NCBI RefSeq assembly: GCF_013181195.1
Contig: NZ_SMZP01000001.1
Span: 124,001 to 188,000 of the forward strand
DNA from: Caulobacter sp. RHG1
GTDB lineage: Bacteria; Pseudomonadota; Alphaproteobacteria; Caulobacterales; Caulobacteraceae
Direction: 5' to 3'
DNA: 64,000 bases
In this document: in pieces, positions 52,974 to 61,744 of the stretch
How positions within the stretch are numbered: the stretch's first letter is position 1
Layout of the letters: each line of letters starts with the position of its first letter
Notes under the pieces: model-generated
Seen by the model: the letters and a program-made list of their open reading frames with translations, nothing else
The model's database searches: none
What the model was told of the DNA's origin: nothing
Translations under genes and position numbers: made by a program

Positions 52974-54037
52974 ACCGTTGCGAACAGGGCGTAGGCGAAC
53001 TCGTCCATCGCCTTCTGGGTGATACCCGTATTGTTCAGCAGCACCACGGTGGTCCGGTCGTCGAAGCGGTGGCCCAGCACCGAGCGATAGCCGGCCGCCC
53101 TGCCCGTCTCCCAGGCGAAGACCCGCGGCAGGCCGTCAGCGAACAGGGGCTTCACCCGGCCGCCCAGGGCGTAGTCCTGGTCAGGCCAGCCCACGGTCAG
53201 CAGCGCCTTCTTGCGCGTCGGCGGCAGGAACGGGCCGTCGAAGATCGCGTGGGCGGCCTTCAGCAGGTCGCTGGCCGTGCTGGCGTAACCGCCGCTGGCC
53301 GCGAAGAATGGGAAACGGTCGTTGGACTGCCGGACCAGCGGCTCCAGCGTCCGGTACGACACCGCCAAGCCCGGCGGATCGACCGGCGTGGTGCGCGAAA
53401 GGCCCAGCGGCCCGGTGACCAACTCGGACATCGCCTGGGCGTAGGGCTTGCCGGCCACCGCCTCGATGATGGCGGTGACGATCACCCAGTTGGTCAGGGC
53501 GTAGTCGAACTTCGTCCCCGGCTCGAAAGCCAGGTCGCCCGAGCACCACAGCTTCACCGCCTCGCGGGTGGTGAAGGTCTTCTTGAACAGGTCCGGATCG
53601 GGATTGGCCTTGGTCCAGGTCGCGAAACCGTTCGGGACGCCGCTGACATTGGTCAGCAGGTGGCGCAGCTTGACCTTGGCGCCGGTGTCCGCACGATAGT
53701 CTGGCAACCAGGTCGAGATCGGCGCGTCCAGGTCCAGCTTGCCAGCCTCGACCAGCTTCATCACCGCGGTCGAGGTCAGCCACTTGGAGATCGAGGCGAT
53801 CACATAGGGCGTGTCCAGCGTCGTCGGCGTCTTGGCCTCGATGTCCTTGAACCCGACGGTCCGCGAATAGATTGGCTTGCCGGCCTTGCCGATCAGCACC
53901 ACGCCCTGGAAGGCTTGCGTCTTGAGAAAGGCGTCGACGGCCTGGTCGGCCGCGCCGCCCGACAGCACCGTGGCCGAGGCCTTTTCAGCCAAGCCCAGGG
54001 CGGCGGCCCCCGCCAGAAATTCGCGCCGTCCGAACAT
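52970..54037 (-). CDS. Exported serine hydrolase, beta-lactamase class C-like
   Basis: The 355-residue protein has a twin-arginine-type signal (FGRREFLAGAAALGLAEKASA). The SxxK motif is VIASISKWLTS; the second motif position reads FDYALTNW rather than the canonical YxN; the third lies near FAWETGRAAGYRSVLGHR. This fits esterase or D-aminopeptidase-like members of the family more than a true beta-lactamase. It converges with pncC. Confidence 0.87.
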   Translation of the reverse strand: MFGRREFLAGAAALGLAEKASATVLSGGAADQAVDAFLKTQAFQGVVLIGKAGKPIYSRTVGFKDIEAKTPTTLDTPYVIASISKWLTSTAVMKLVEAGKLDLDAPISTWLPDYRADTGAKVKLRHLLTNVSGVPNGFATWTKANPDPDLFKKTFTTREAVKLWCSGDLAFEPGTKFDYALTNWVIVTAIIEAVAGKPYAQAMSELVTGPLGLSRTTPVDPPGLAVSYRTLEPLVRQSNDRFPFFAASGGYASTASDLLKAAHAIFDGPFLPPTRKKALLTVGWPDQDYALGGRVKPLFADGLPRVFAWETGRAAGYRSVLGHRFDDRTTVVLLNNTGITQKAMDEFAYALFATV

Positions 54038-54211
54038 TTAAACGCCCCCTGATTGCAGCGGCGCGACCGTGATGGGGAAAACCTGCCCCTGTCACGTGAA
54101 ACTCCGGTAAGGTCACATCGCCCCGCAGAGGCAGAACCTTGCGGCAATCAGCGCCTTGACGCTCCAACGCACGCATGCCATCACCCTTTCCACAAGTTTG
54201 GAGCAAGACTC

Positions 54212-54259
54212 GTGCGCAAAACCATGATCGTACTTATGGAGCGGCCGTCCGCGGCGTGA
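54212..54259 (+). CDS. Leader peptide of the ilvB attenuator
   Basis: A 15-codon frame from GTG (GGAG 8 bases upstream) reads MRKTMIVLMERPSAA and contains consecutive Ile, Val and Leu codons. It precedes a small hairpin (CGTGAC/GTCACG, 54255-54272) and a terminator (54294-54313). Ribosome stalling at the Ile-Val-Leu codons when these amino acids are short would favour readthrough into ilvB. Attenuation of ilvBN has been reported in C. crescentus, from memory. The rest of the gap 54038-54362 appears to hold only the promoter. Confidence 0.75.
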   Translation: MRKTMIVLMERPSAA

Positions 54260-54293
54260 CCTCGAAGTCACGACGTAGCTCGGTCGCGCGCGC

Positions 54294-54320
54294 AAAGGTC
54301 CTTCGGGGCCTTTTTTCTTT
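54294..54320 (+). terminator. Attenuator terminator upstream of ilvB
   Basis: AAAGGTCC (54294-54301), loop TTCG, GGGCCTTT (54306-54313), continuing TTTCTTTT. A stable TTCG tetraloop stem with a T-rich tail 43 bases before ilvB and 35 bases after the leader peptide stop, as expected for an attenuator. Confidence 0.85.
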
Positions 54321-54362
54321 TCAGCCTTCAGCTTCCCCCCCTTTCCCCACCGGATCACTGCC

Positions 54363-56168
54363 ATGACCGCCCATCAGACCATCGAGAGCAAGGCTCCCGC
54401 CCAGACCGCAGATCGCGCCATGACCGGCGCCGAGATCGTGGTTCGCGGCCTCGTGGATCAGGGCGTCGAGGTTCTGTTCGGCTATCCGGGCGGCGCGGTC
54501 CTGCCGATCTATGACGCGCTGTTCCACGAGCCGCGCCTGCAGCACATCCTGGTTCGCCACGAACAGGGCGCGACCCATGCCGCCGAGGGCTATGCGCGGT
54601 CGTCGGGCAAGCCGGGCGTCGTCCTGGTCACCTCGGGTCCGGGCGCGACCAACGCCATCACCGGCATCATGGACGCCCTGATGGACTCGATCCCGATGGT
54701 CGTCATCACCGGCCAGGTCCCGACCCACCTGATCGGCACCGACGCCTTCCAGGAAGCCGACACCGTCGGCATGACCCGCTCGTGCACCAAGCACAACTAT
54801 CTGGTCAAAGACGTCCGCGACCTGCCGCAGATCATCCACGAGGCCTTCAAGATCGCCACCACCGGCCGTCCGGGCCCGGTGCTGATCGACATCCCCAAGG
54901 ACGTCCAGTTCGCCAAGGGTGAGTATTTCGGCCCCACCGAAGTCGCCTCCAGCCACGCCTATTCGCCCAAGACCAAGGGCGACGCCAACCGCGTCGCCGA
55001 GGCCGTGAAGCTGATCGCCGGCGCGCGCCGTCCGATCTTCTACACCGGCGGCGGCGTCATCAACGCCGGCCCCAAGGCCAGCGAGGCCCTGCGCGAGCTG
55101 CAGGCCCTGACCGGCGCGCCGGTGACCTCGACCCTGATGGGCCTGGGCGCCTTCCCGGCGGCCGATCCGGCCTGGCTGGGCATGCTGGGCATGCACGGCA
55201 CGTTCGAGGCCAACAACGCCATGCACGACTGCGACGTGATGATCTGCGTCGGGGCCCGCTTCGACGACCGCGTCACCGGCCGCCTGGACGCCTTCTCACC
55301 GGGCAGCAAGAAGATCCACATCGATATCGACGCCTCGTCGATCAACAAGAACGTCCGCGTCGACCTGCCGATCGTCGGCGACGCCGGTTCGATCCTGGAA
55401 GACATGATCGCCGCCTGGAAGGCCGGCGGTCATCAGCCCAACAAGGCCGCCCTGAGCGACTGGTGGAGCCAGATCGACGCCTGGCGCGCTCGCCAGTGCC
55501 TGAACTATCGCCGCTCGGAAACGGTGATCAAGCCGCAGTACGCCATCGAGCGCCTGTACGCGCTGACCAAGGATCGCGACAGCTACGTCACGACCGAAGT
55601 CGGCCAACACCAGATGTGGGCCGCGCAGTTCTATCGCTTCGAAGAGCCCAACCGCTGGATGACTTCGGGGGGCCTGGGCACCATGGGCTACGGCCTGCCC
55701 GCCGCGATCGGCGTGCAGATGGCCCACCCCAAGAGCCTGGTCATCGACATCGCCGGCGAAGCCTCGATCCAGATGTGCATCCAAGAACTGTCGACCGCGA
55801 TCCAGTTCAACCTGCCGGTCAAGATCTTCATCCTGAACAACGAATGGATGGGCATGGTCCGCCAGTGGCAGCAGCTGCTGCACGGCGAGCGCTACAGCCA
55901 CTCCTATTCCGACAGCCTGCCCGACTTCGTGAAGCTGGCCGAGGCCTATGGCGCCGTCGGCATCCGCTGCAGCGACCCGGCCGAACTGGACGGCAAGATC
56001 CTGGAGATGATCAACAGCGACAAGGTCGTGGTCTTCGACTGCCGCGTCGAGAAGCACGAGAACTGCCTGCCGATGATCCCCTCGGGCAAAGCCCACAACG
56101 AGATGATCATGGGCGAGGTCGAGGACATCGGGAATGTGATCGGCGAGGCCGGCGCGGGGTTGGTATGA
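54363..56168 (+). CDS. ilvB: Acetolactate synthase large (catalytic) subunit
   Basis: ThDP-dependent enzyme forming acetolactate or acetohydroxybutyrate in Val, Leu and Ile synthesis. The 601-residue protein has [53 protein letters not shown], the FAD-associated [16 protein letters not shown] and the C-terminal ThDP motif [33 protein letters not shown] (GEA in place of the common GDG). ilvN lies 480 bases downstream, separated by a repeat pair and a GIY-YIG gene. Confidence 0.97.
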   Translation: MTAHQTIESKAPAQTADRAMTGAEIVVRGLVDQGVEVLFGYPGGAVLPIYDALFHEPRLQHILVRHEQGATHAAEGYARSSGKPGVVLVTSGPGATNAITGIMDALMDSIPMVVITGQVPTHLIGTDAFQEADTVGMTRSCTKHNYLVKDVRDLPQIIHEAFKIATTGRPGPVLIDIPKDVQFAKGEYFGPTEVASSHAYSPKTKGDANRVAEAVKLIAGARRPIFYTGGGVINAGPKASEALRELQALTGAPVTSTLMGLGAFPAADPAWLGMLGMHGTFEANNAMHDCDVMICVGARFDDRVTGRLDAFSPGSKKIHIDIDASSINKNVRVDLPIVGDAGSILEDMIAAWKAGGHQPNKAALSDWWSQIDAWRARQCLNYRRSETVIKPQYAIERLYALTKDRDSYVTTEVGQHQMWAAQFYRFEEPNRWMTSGGLGTMGYGLPAAIGVQMAHPKSLVIDIAGEASIQMCIQELSTAIQFNLPVKIFILNNEWMGMVRQWQQLLHGERYSHSYSDSLPDFVKLAEAYGAVGIRCSDPAELDGKILEMINSDKVVVFDCRVEKHENCLPMIPSGKAHNEMIMGEVEDIGNVIGEAGAGLV

Positions 56169-56176
56169 TCGGCCCT

Positions 56177-56220
56177 GCGTCCTTCGAGGCCCTCCTCACG
56201 GAGGGCGCCTCAGGATGAGG
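56177..56220 (+). repeat. Palindromic repeat, left copy of an inverted pair
   Basis: 44 bases starting GCGTCCTTCGAGGCCC and ending GCGCCTCAGGATGAGG, with an inner hairpin GCCCTCC-TCAC-GGAGGGC (56189-56206). It begins 8 bases after the ilvB stop. The copy at 56260-56300 is its reverse complement except for the inner loop region. Confidence 0.9.
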
Positions 56221-56259
56221 TGAGTGGATTGTTTTTCCGCTTTCCTCCCGCACCAACTT

Positions 56260-56300
56260 CCTCATCCTGAGGCGCCCGCGCAGCGGGCCTCGAAGGACGC
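56260..56300 (-). repeat. Palindromic repeat, right copy of an inverted pair
   Basis: Reverse complement of the left copy (56177-56220) over both flanks. Its inner hairpin (GCCCGC-TGC-GCGGGC on the minus strand) has a different sequence but the same pairing as in the left copy. It ends 7 bases before the ATG of the GIY-YIG gene. Confidence 0.9.
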
Positions 56301-56307
56301 AAGGCGG

Positions 56308-56652
56308 ATGCACGATCTCCAAAGCGCGTGGGTCTACATGCTGCGATGCCGGGATGGCTCCTACTACGTCGGCTCTCATCGCGGACCCGATGTAGCGGCC
56401 AGGGTGTCGATGCATCAGCAAGGCTTTGGAGGCGAGTACACCTCGGCCCGCCTCCCGGTAGAACTGGTCTGGTGCGAGGCCTTCCAGTTCATCACCGACG
56501 CCATCGCCGCGGAACGCCGCATCAAGGGTTGGTCGCGCGCCAAGAAAGAAGCCATGATACGCGGCGAATGGGACAAGCTCCCCGCCTTGTCACGGCGTAG
56601 AGCCGGAAAGCCCCTGCTACAAAACGAACCAGAAGTCAGAGCTCAGACATGA
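56308..56652 (+). CDS. GIY-YIG family endonuclease-like protein
   Basis: The 114-residue protein has the GIY-YIG core WVYMLRCRDGSYYVGSHRG (VYM...YYVGS), the conserved Arg region (DVAARVSMHQQGFGGEYTSARLPVELVW) and Glu in AAERRIKGWSRAKKEAMI, as in single-domain YhbQ/URI-type proteins. I chose the ATG at 56308; the frame is open upstream through the repeat, but translating the repeat would give a low-complexity stretch. Its stop overlaps the ilvN start (ATGA). It is inserted between ilvB and ilvN and preceded by the inverted repeat pair. Confidence 0.85.
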   Translation: MHDLQSAWVYMLRCRDGSYYVGSHRGPDVAARVSMHQQGFGGEYTSARLPVELVWCEAFQFITDAIAAERRIKGWSRAKKEAMIRGEWDKLPALSRRRAGKPLLQNEPEVRAQT

Positions 56653-57218
56653 CCGCTAACGTCCAACCCGCCTCCCTCCTGGCTCCCGCCTCGGCCTACG
56701 ACCTCAGCCCCAACGAGCAGAGTGAGCAGACGGCGACCTTCGCCCTGCTGGTCGACAATGAGCCCGGCGTTCTGCACCGCGTGGTCGGCCTGTTCGCCGC
56801 GCGCGGCTACAACATCGAAAGCCTCACGGTCGCCGAGACCGACCGCAAGGCCCACACCAGCCGCATCACCGTGGTGACCCGCGGCACGCGCCAGGTGCTG
56901 GACCAGATCGAGGCCCAGCTGAACAAGGTCGTCAATGTCCGCCGCGTCCACGACGTCACCCGCGATCCCAACGGCGTCGAGCGCGAGCTGGCCCTCGTGA
57001 AGGTGCGCGGCTCGGGCGTCGATCGGGTCGAGGCCCTGCGCATCGCCGAGATCTTCCGCGCCAAGCCGGTCGACACCACGCTGGAGAGCTTCGTGTTCGA
57101 GATCTCGGGCGCACCGTCCAAGATCGACAAGTTCCTGGACCTGATGCGCCCCCTGGGCCTGGTGGAACTTTCGCGCACCGGCGTCCTTTCCATCGAGCGG
57201 GGCGTCGAAGGGATGTAG
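56649..57218 (+). CDS. ilvN: Acetolactate synthase small (regulatory) subunit
   Basis: Confers valine feedback inhibition on IlvB. The 189-residue protein has the ACT domain FALLVDNEPGVLHRVVGLFAARGYNIESLTVAETD and the C-terminal regulatory domain (VDTTLESFVFEISGAPSKIDKFLDLMRPLGLVELSRTG). The first 25 residues are a longer extension than usual. It overlaps the GIY-YIG stop by 4 bases; expression probably depends on readthrough from ilvB or a promoter in the repeat region. Confidence 0.96.
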   Translation: MTANVQPASLLAPASAYDLSPNEQSEQTATFALLVDNEPGVLHRVVGLFAARGYNIESLTVAETDRKAHTSRITVVTRGTRQVLDQIEAQLNKVVNVRRVHDVTRDPNGVERELALVKVRGSGVDRVEALRIAEIFRAKPVDTTLESFVFEISGAPSKIDKFLDLMRPLGLVELSRTGVLSIERGVEGM

Positions 57219-58029
57219 GCGATGAGCGGCCTGACCGGACTGATCGCGGGGCTGGCCCTCGCCTCCGCCCAGCAGGCCGCGCCCGTTCCCGATCCGATCG
57301 CCTGGTGGTCGCCGGAGATTCCCCGGCCGCCAGCCGAGTCCGAGCCGCTCTACAATCGCCGCCTCGGCCGCAACGACCACCCGATCCCGATCGACAATGG
57401 CGTCGAGCCCCTGCTCTACCGCCTGTGGGGCCTGCAGCCCTTGCAGAGCCAAGTGCTCAAGCGCGGCGAACTGATCCTGGAAGTCTGGGCCCGGCCCGCG
57501 CGCGGCGTGCGCCAGGTCGTGGTCCGCGTCACCCTGCGCCGCGACGGCCGCGCCTTCGTCCAGGCCCGCGCGGGCCTGGGCTGCTGCACGCCCGAGATCG
57601 GCCGCCGCGTCGACATCGACGCCGAGCTGGCCGAGGCGCAGATCGCGCCACTGAAAGCCCTGCCCGCCGATCCGGCCTGGAGCCAACCCCGCGCCGTGAT
57701 CGTCGACTATGGCGGCGGCGCGGTGCCGGCGCTGTGCGTGGACGGCGTCTCGTGGGACGCCACCCTGGTCGTTCCAGGTCAGGCGCGGCATCTGCGCCGC
57801 GCCTGCGACGATGCGGAGGTCGGCTCGATCGCCCCCATCCTGTCGGCTGCTCTGGGCGCCGCCGTCGGTCGCGACCCACGTTTCGATGCGGTGCTGCCGC
57901 GCGGGGCGGACTTCTCGCGCCAGGCCTCGGCCTACTTTTCGCTGATCGAGGCCGGCGGGCGGCTGCGCGCGGGTGACAGCAACCGCCCCCAGCCCGACAT
58001 CGTCCCGATCGCGCCGGACGAGGAAGAGG

Positions 58030-58941
<912 letters not shown>

Positions 58942-58977
58942 CGGATTTCCTTGTCGGTGCGAAGCTATTTCTAAGCC

Positions 58978-59028
58978 TTGCACGATCCTCCGTCACCAGA
59001 CGGCGTTCGGTTGCGGAGGATCGTGCAA
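58978..59028. repeat. 15-bp perfect inverted repeat upstream of araC-type gene
   Basis: TTGCACGATCCTCCG (58978-58992) and its exact complement (59014-59028) enclose 21 bases. It starts 37 bases upstream of the AraC start codon in the 260-base gap shared with the divergent Atu4866 gene. It could be an operator, a hairpin in the AraC leader, or the remnant of a small mobile element. Confidence 0.75.
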
Positions 59029-59201
59029 TCATGTCGGAGCATCGGTCTACCGGCTGGACGCCCCCGCCCTGCATAGTGGCCTCGTTCCGCTTCCCCAGCG
59101 GAACCGCCCCCAAAATTCGAGATCATGACGAGACGCGCAGCGGCCGGTCCGACCGACGCCTCCGTCCTGGTCCCCGCCCTGCCTGAACCGGAGGATCGCC
59201 C

Positions 59202-59441
59202 ATGTTCATGTCCGCCATTGTTCCCCACATCCCGGTCGCCGGCGTCTGGAGCTCGCCCGACGGGCGCATCAGCCTGGAACTGCGCGCCGACGGTCGCTTC
59301 ATCGAGACCCACGGCGGCTTCCTCGACGTTTTCACCGGCGTCTATGTGTTGGAGGGAGAAACGCTGAAATTGTTCGAGGACCGCGGCGCGGTGATCAGCG
59401 GCACGCTGGTCGACGGTCGCCTCAGCCTGGGGACAGCTTGA
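59202..59441 (+). CDS. Atu4866-domain protein
   Basis: The 79-residue protein (ATG with a strong GGAGGA ribosome binding site) contains VAGVWSSPDGRISLELRADGRFIETHGGFLDVFTGVYVLEGETLKLFEDRGAVISGTLVDGRLSLG, the small beta-barrel seen in Atu4866-like proteins, function unknown. It is divergent from the AraC regulator, whose target it may be. Confidence 0.75.
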   Translation: MFMSAIVPHIPVAGVWSSPDGRISLELRADGRFIETHGGFLDVFTGVYVLEGETLKLFEDRGAVISGTLVDGRLSLGTA

Positions 59442-59485
59442 GCCCCACCCTTCCATAAGCGATCCGAACCCCCTATATTGGACAT

Positions 59486-59808
59486 GTCCGGTTTCGGCCG
59501 GACTATGGGGATAAACGCGCACGTAATAAGCGGACTGGACCCGGGTGCGATTCCCGGCGGCTCCACCAATCTCTCCCAAGTTATCATGGGACTGCATGGG
59601 GCCGATCAGCATCGACAGACGTGTAAAGGTGTATGCTTTCTCTCGGCTTGACCCACCGTTTCGGGTCATTTTTCTAAATGCGAACGATAACTTCGCTGAA
59701 GAGTTCGCCGTCGCCGCGTAATGCGGTGCAGGTGAATTCGCCTCTTAAGTCCTAGGGGTTCAGATCCCTAGGCGGGGCCCGGAGGGAGCCTGCCAACAGA
59801 ATCCCTCC
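59486..59808 (+). ncRNA. ssrA: Two-piece (circularly permuted) tmRNA
   Basis: Rescues stalled ribosomes and tags the nascent chain for proteolysis. The permuted order is visible: the acceptor piece comes first and ends in GGCGGCTCCACCA (CCA at 59566-59568), with a T-arm CCGGG-TGCGATT-CCCGG. The coding piece starts GGGGCCG at 59598, which pairs with CGGCTCC of the acceptor stem. The tag frame 59680-59721 encodes ANDNFAEEFAVAA followed by TAA, the known Caulobacter tag after the tRNA-borne alanine. The outer ends are approximate; an inverted repeat GGAGGGA/TCCCTCC (59781-59808) may be the terminator. The 26-29 bases between the pieces are removed in maturation. Confidence 0.93.
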
Positions 59809-59937
59809 ACTTTCCACCAGATCACTGTCGCAACATCGTTTGCATCGCGTCGGATTCCGACAACGCCCGCTTTGCGCGAGCCGCCTGACGCGTTAGGTTC
59901 GGAGTCTCGTTTCCAGTTCGAAGTATCGACTCCGCGC

Positions 59938-60417
59938 ATGTCCCAGACCCAACCGCCCGAAGACCTCATGCAGTACGAGGCCATGGCCCAGGACGCCCTG
60001 CGCGGCGTGGTCAAGGCGGCGTTGAAGAAGGCGGCTGCGCCGGGCGGCCTGCCTGAGCCGCACCACCTGTACATCACCTTCAAGACCAAGGCGCCGGGCG
60101 TCTCGGGCCCGCAGGACCTGCTGGGCAAGTACCCTGACGAGATGACGATCGTCCTGCAGCACCAGTACTGGGACCTGACCCCGGGCGACGCCTTCTTCTC
60201 GGTGACCTTGAAGTTCGGCGGTCAGCCCAAGCGCCTTCAGGTCCCCTATGCGGCCCTGACCCGCTTCTACGATCCGTCGGTGCAGTTCGCCCTGCAGTTC
60301 ACCGCCCCCGAGATCATCGAGGACGAGCCCGAGCCGGAAGCCGAACCAGAGGCCGCCCCGCCCACCGGCGACGAAGGCCCCAAGATCGTTTCGCTGGACC
60401 AGTTCCGCAAGAAATGA
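59938..60417 (+). CDS. sspB: SspB adaptor for ssrA-tagged proteins (alphaproteobacterial type)
   Basis: Delivers tmRNA-tagged substrates to ClpXP. The 159-residue protein has the SspB core MQYEAMAQDALRGVVKAALKKAA, HHLYITFKTKAPGVSGPQDLLGKYPDEMTIVLQHQYWDL, DAFFSVTLKFGGQPKRLQVPYAALTRFYDPSVQFALQF, a flexible acidic linker (EDEPEPEAEPEAAPPTGDEG) and the C-terminal ClpX-binding peptide KIVSLDQFRKK. The ATG at 59938 is internal to a longer frame, but is where homology begins. It lies directly downstream of ssrA and overlaps the next gene by 4 bases. Confidence 0.93.
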   Translation: MSQTQPPEDLMQYEAMAQDALRGVVKAALKKAAAPGGLPEPHHLYITFKTKAPGVSGPQDLLGKYPDEMTIVLQHQYWDLTPGDAFFSVTLKFGGQPKRLQVPYAALTRFYDPSVQFALQFTAPEIIEDEPEPEAEPEAAPPTGDEGPKIVSLDQFRKK

Positions 60418-60887
60418 CCGACATCGCCTCGGACGCTCCGCAGACCCTGACGGACGAGGCGATCCTCGAGCGCTTCCGCGCATCCAAGAACCAGCCGACC
60501 GGATCCCAGACCCTGGGCTTCGAGCTGCTGGCCGTGCGTCAGGCCGACCGTGAGGTCGAGGTGGGCTTCACGGCGCGCGCCGACCTGCTGTGCAACCCCA
60601 TGGGCCAGGTCCAGGGCGGCTATGTCTGCGCCATGCTGGACGAGGCCATGTCGGTGGCCGGCATGATCTCCTCCGGCATGACCCACGTGGTCCCGACCCT
60701 GGAGATGAAAACCAGCTTCCTGCGTCCGGCCATGCCGGGCAGCCTGCGGGGCGTTGGTCGCGTCGTGAAATGGGGCCGCACGGTCTGCTTCACCGAGGGC
60801 GAGCTGTACGACGCCGAGGGACGCCTGCTGGCCAAGGCCAGCGGCACGGCGATCCCTACGCCTTTCGCCAGCTTCAAGAAGAAATAG
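60414..60887 (+). CDS. PaaI-type hotdog thioesterase
   Basis: The 157-residue protein has the hotdog motif LLCNPMGQVQGGYVCAMLDEAMSVAGMI followed by THVVPTLEMKTSFLRPAMPGSLRGVGRVVKWGRTVCFTEGELYDAEGRLLAKASGTA. It is translationally coupled to sspB (ATGA overlap), though no functional link is evident. A second, different PaaI-type protein is encoded at 31904-32356. Confidence 0.88.
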   Translation: MTDIASDAPQTLTDEAILERFRASKNQPTGSQTLGFELLAVRQADREVEVGFTARADLLCNPMGQVQGGYVCAMLDEAMSVAGMISSGMTHVVPTLEMKTSFLRPAMPGSLRGVGRVVKWGRTVCFTEGELYDAEGRLLAKASGTAIPTPFASFKKK

Positions 60888-60894
60888 AGGCGTC

Positions 60895-61665
60895 ATGCGA
60901 ACTGCGGCGGCGATCATCGGGCTTCTGGTCCTGCTGTTCTCGCCGCCCGCGACCGCCCGCACCGGCCCCTTCGCCGGCTGGACCGCGCTCGTTGTCGCGG
61001 GCGACTACCAGGCCCACGAAGGCGGCGACACCGAAGCCTTCGACAACGCCCGTCGTGACGTCGCCAGGACCCTGGTCGACCTGGGCTTCGACAAGAGCGC
61101 CATCCGCCAGTTCTCGGTGCGTCCGCAGCGCTATCCGATCGAGACGCCCGGCCGCGCCGACGCCAAGACCTTGCGCGAGGCCATGCTCGCCGGCGCTCAG
61201 GCCGCCAAAGCCGGCTGCCTGTTCTACATCAGCACCCATGGCAGCCCCGAGGGAGTGATTCTCGGCAAGGCGATGCTGCGCCCTCACCGCCTGGCCGCGA
61301 TGCTGGACGAGGCCTGCCCGAACCGTCCCAGCGTCGTGGTGATCTCCGCCTGCTTTTCCGGCGTCTTCATCGCGCCCTTGCAGAAGAACAACCGGCTGAT
61401 CCTGACCGCCGCGCGCCCCGACCGCGCCTCGTTCGGCTGCGGCGAGAGCGACAAGTATCCCTATTTCGACGACTGCTTCCTGTCGTCCGCGCCTCAGGCC
61501 AAGGACTTTGCGGCCCTCGGCGCGGGCGTCCAGGCCTGTGTGGCGCGCAAGGAAAAGGAGACCGGCGCCGAACCCGCCTCCGAGCCCCAGGTCTGGGTGG
61601 GAGCGGCCTTGCGGCCGATGCTGCCGCTCTACGCCTTCCCTCGGAACAAGACACAGGCCCCTTAG
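60895..61665 (+). CDS. Exported peptidase C13 (legumain-like) protein
   Basis: The 256-residue protein has a signal peptide (AAIIGLLVLLFSPPATA). The caspase-like fold shows the catalytic His in LFYISTHGSPEGV and the Cys in VVVISACFSGVFI, as in family C13; the strand before the His (ALVVAGDYQAHEGG) is also typical. It is probably periplasmic. Family members are asparaginyl peptidases or GPI transamidases in eukaryotes; the bacterial role is largely unknown. It starts 7 bases after the thioesterase. Confidence 0.87.
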   Translation: MRTAAAIIGLLVLLFSPPATARTGPFAGWTALVVAGDYQAHEGGDTEAFDNARRDVARTLVDLGFDKSAIRQFSVRPQRYPIETPGRADAKTLREAMLAGAQAAKAGCLFYISTHGSPEGVILGKAMLRPHRLAAMLDEACPNRPSVVVISACFSGVFIAPLQKNNRLILTAARPDRASFGCGESDKYPYFDDCFLSSAPQAKDFAALGAGVQACVARKEKETGAEPASEPQVWVGAALRPMLPLYAFPRNKTQAP

Positions 61666-61744
61666 CGGCCGATCGGGTTTGACCCTGGCGTCAACCACGT
61701 TACACCAGGGTTGGAAGTTTCCGCTTCTGATCTAGGGGACATCG

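Noticed and set aside
52970..54037. Calling the exported serine hydrolase a beta-lactamase resistance gene
   Set aside because: The SxxK motif is present, but the YxN position is YAL and the overall pattern fits esterase-like family members; resistance cannot be claimed.
56224..56307. N-terminal extension of the GIY-YIG protein through the repeat
   Set aside because: The frame is open from 56224, but the added residues are a translation of the palindromic repeat and the GIY-YIG domain begins soon after the ATG at 56308.
59569..59597. Possible tRNA at the CCACCA sequence near 59568
   Set aside because: The T-arm and CCA end look like a tRNA 3' half, but there is no anticodon arm; with the tag frame downstream it is the tmRNA acceptor piece.
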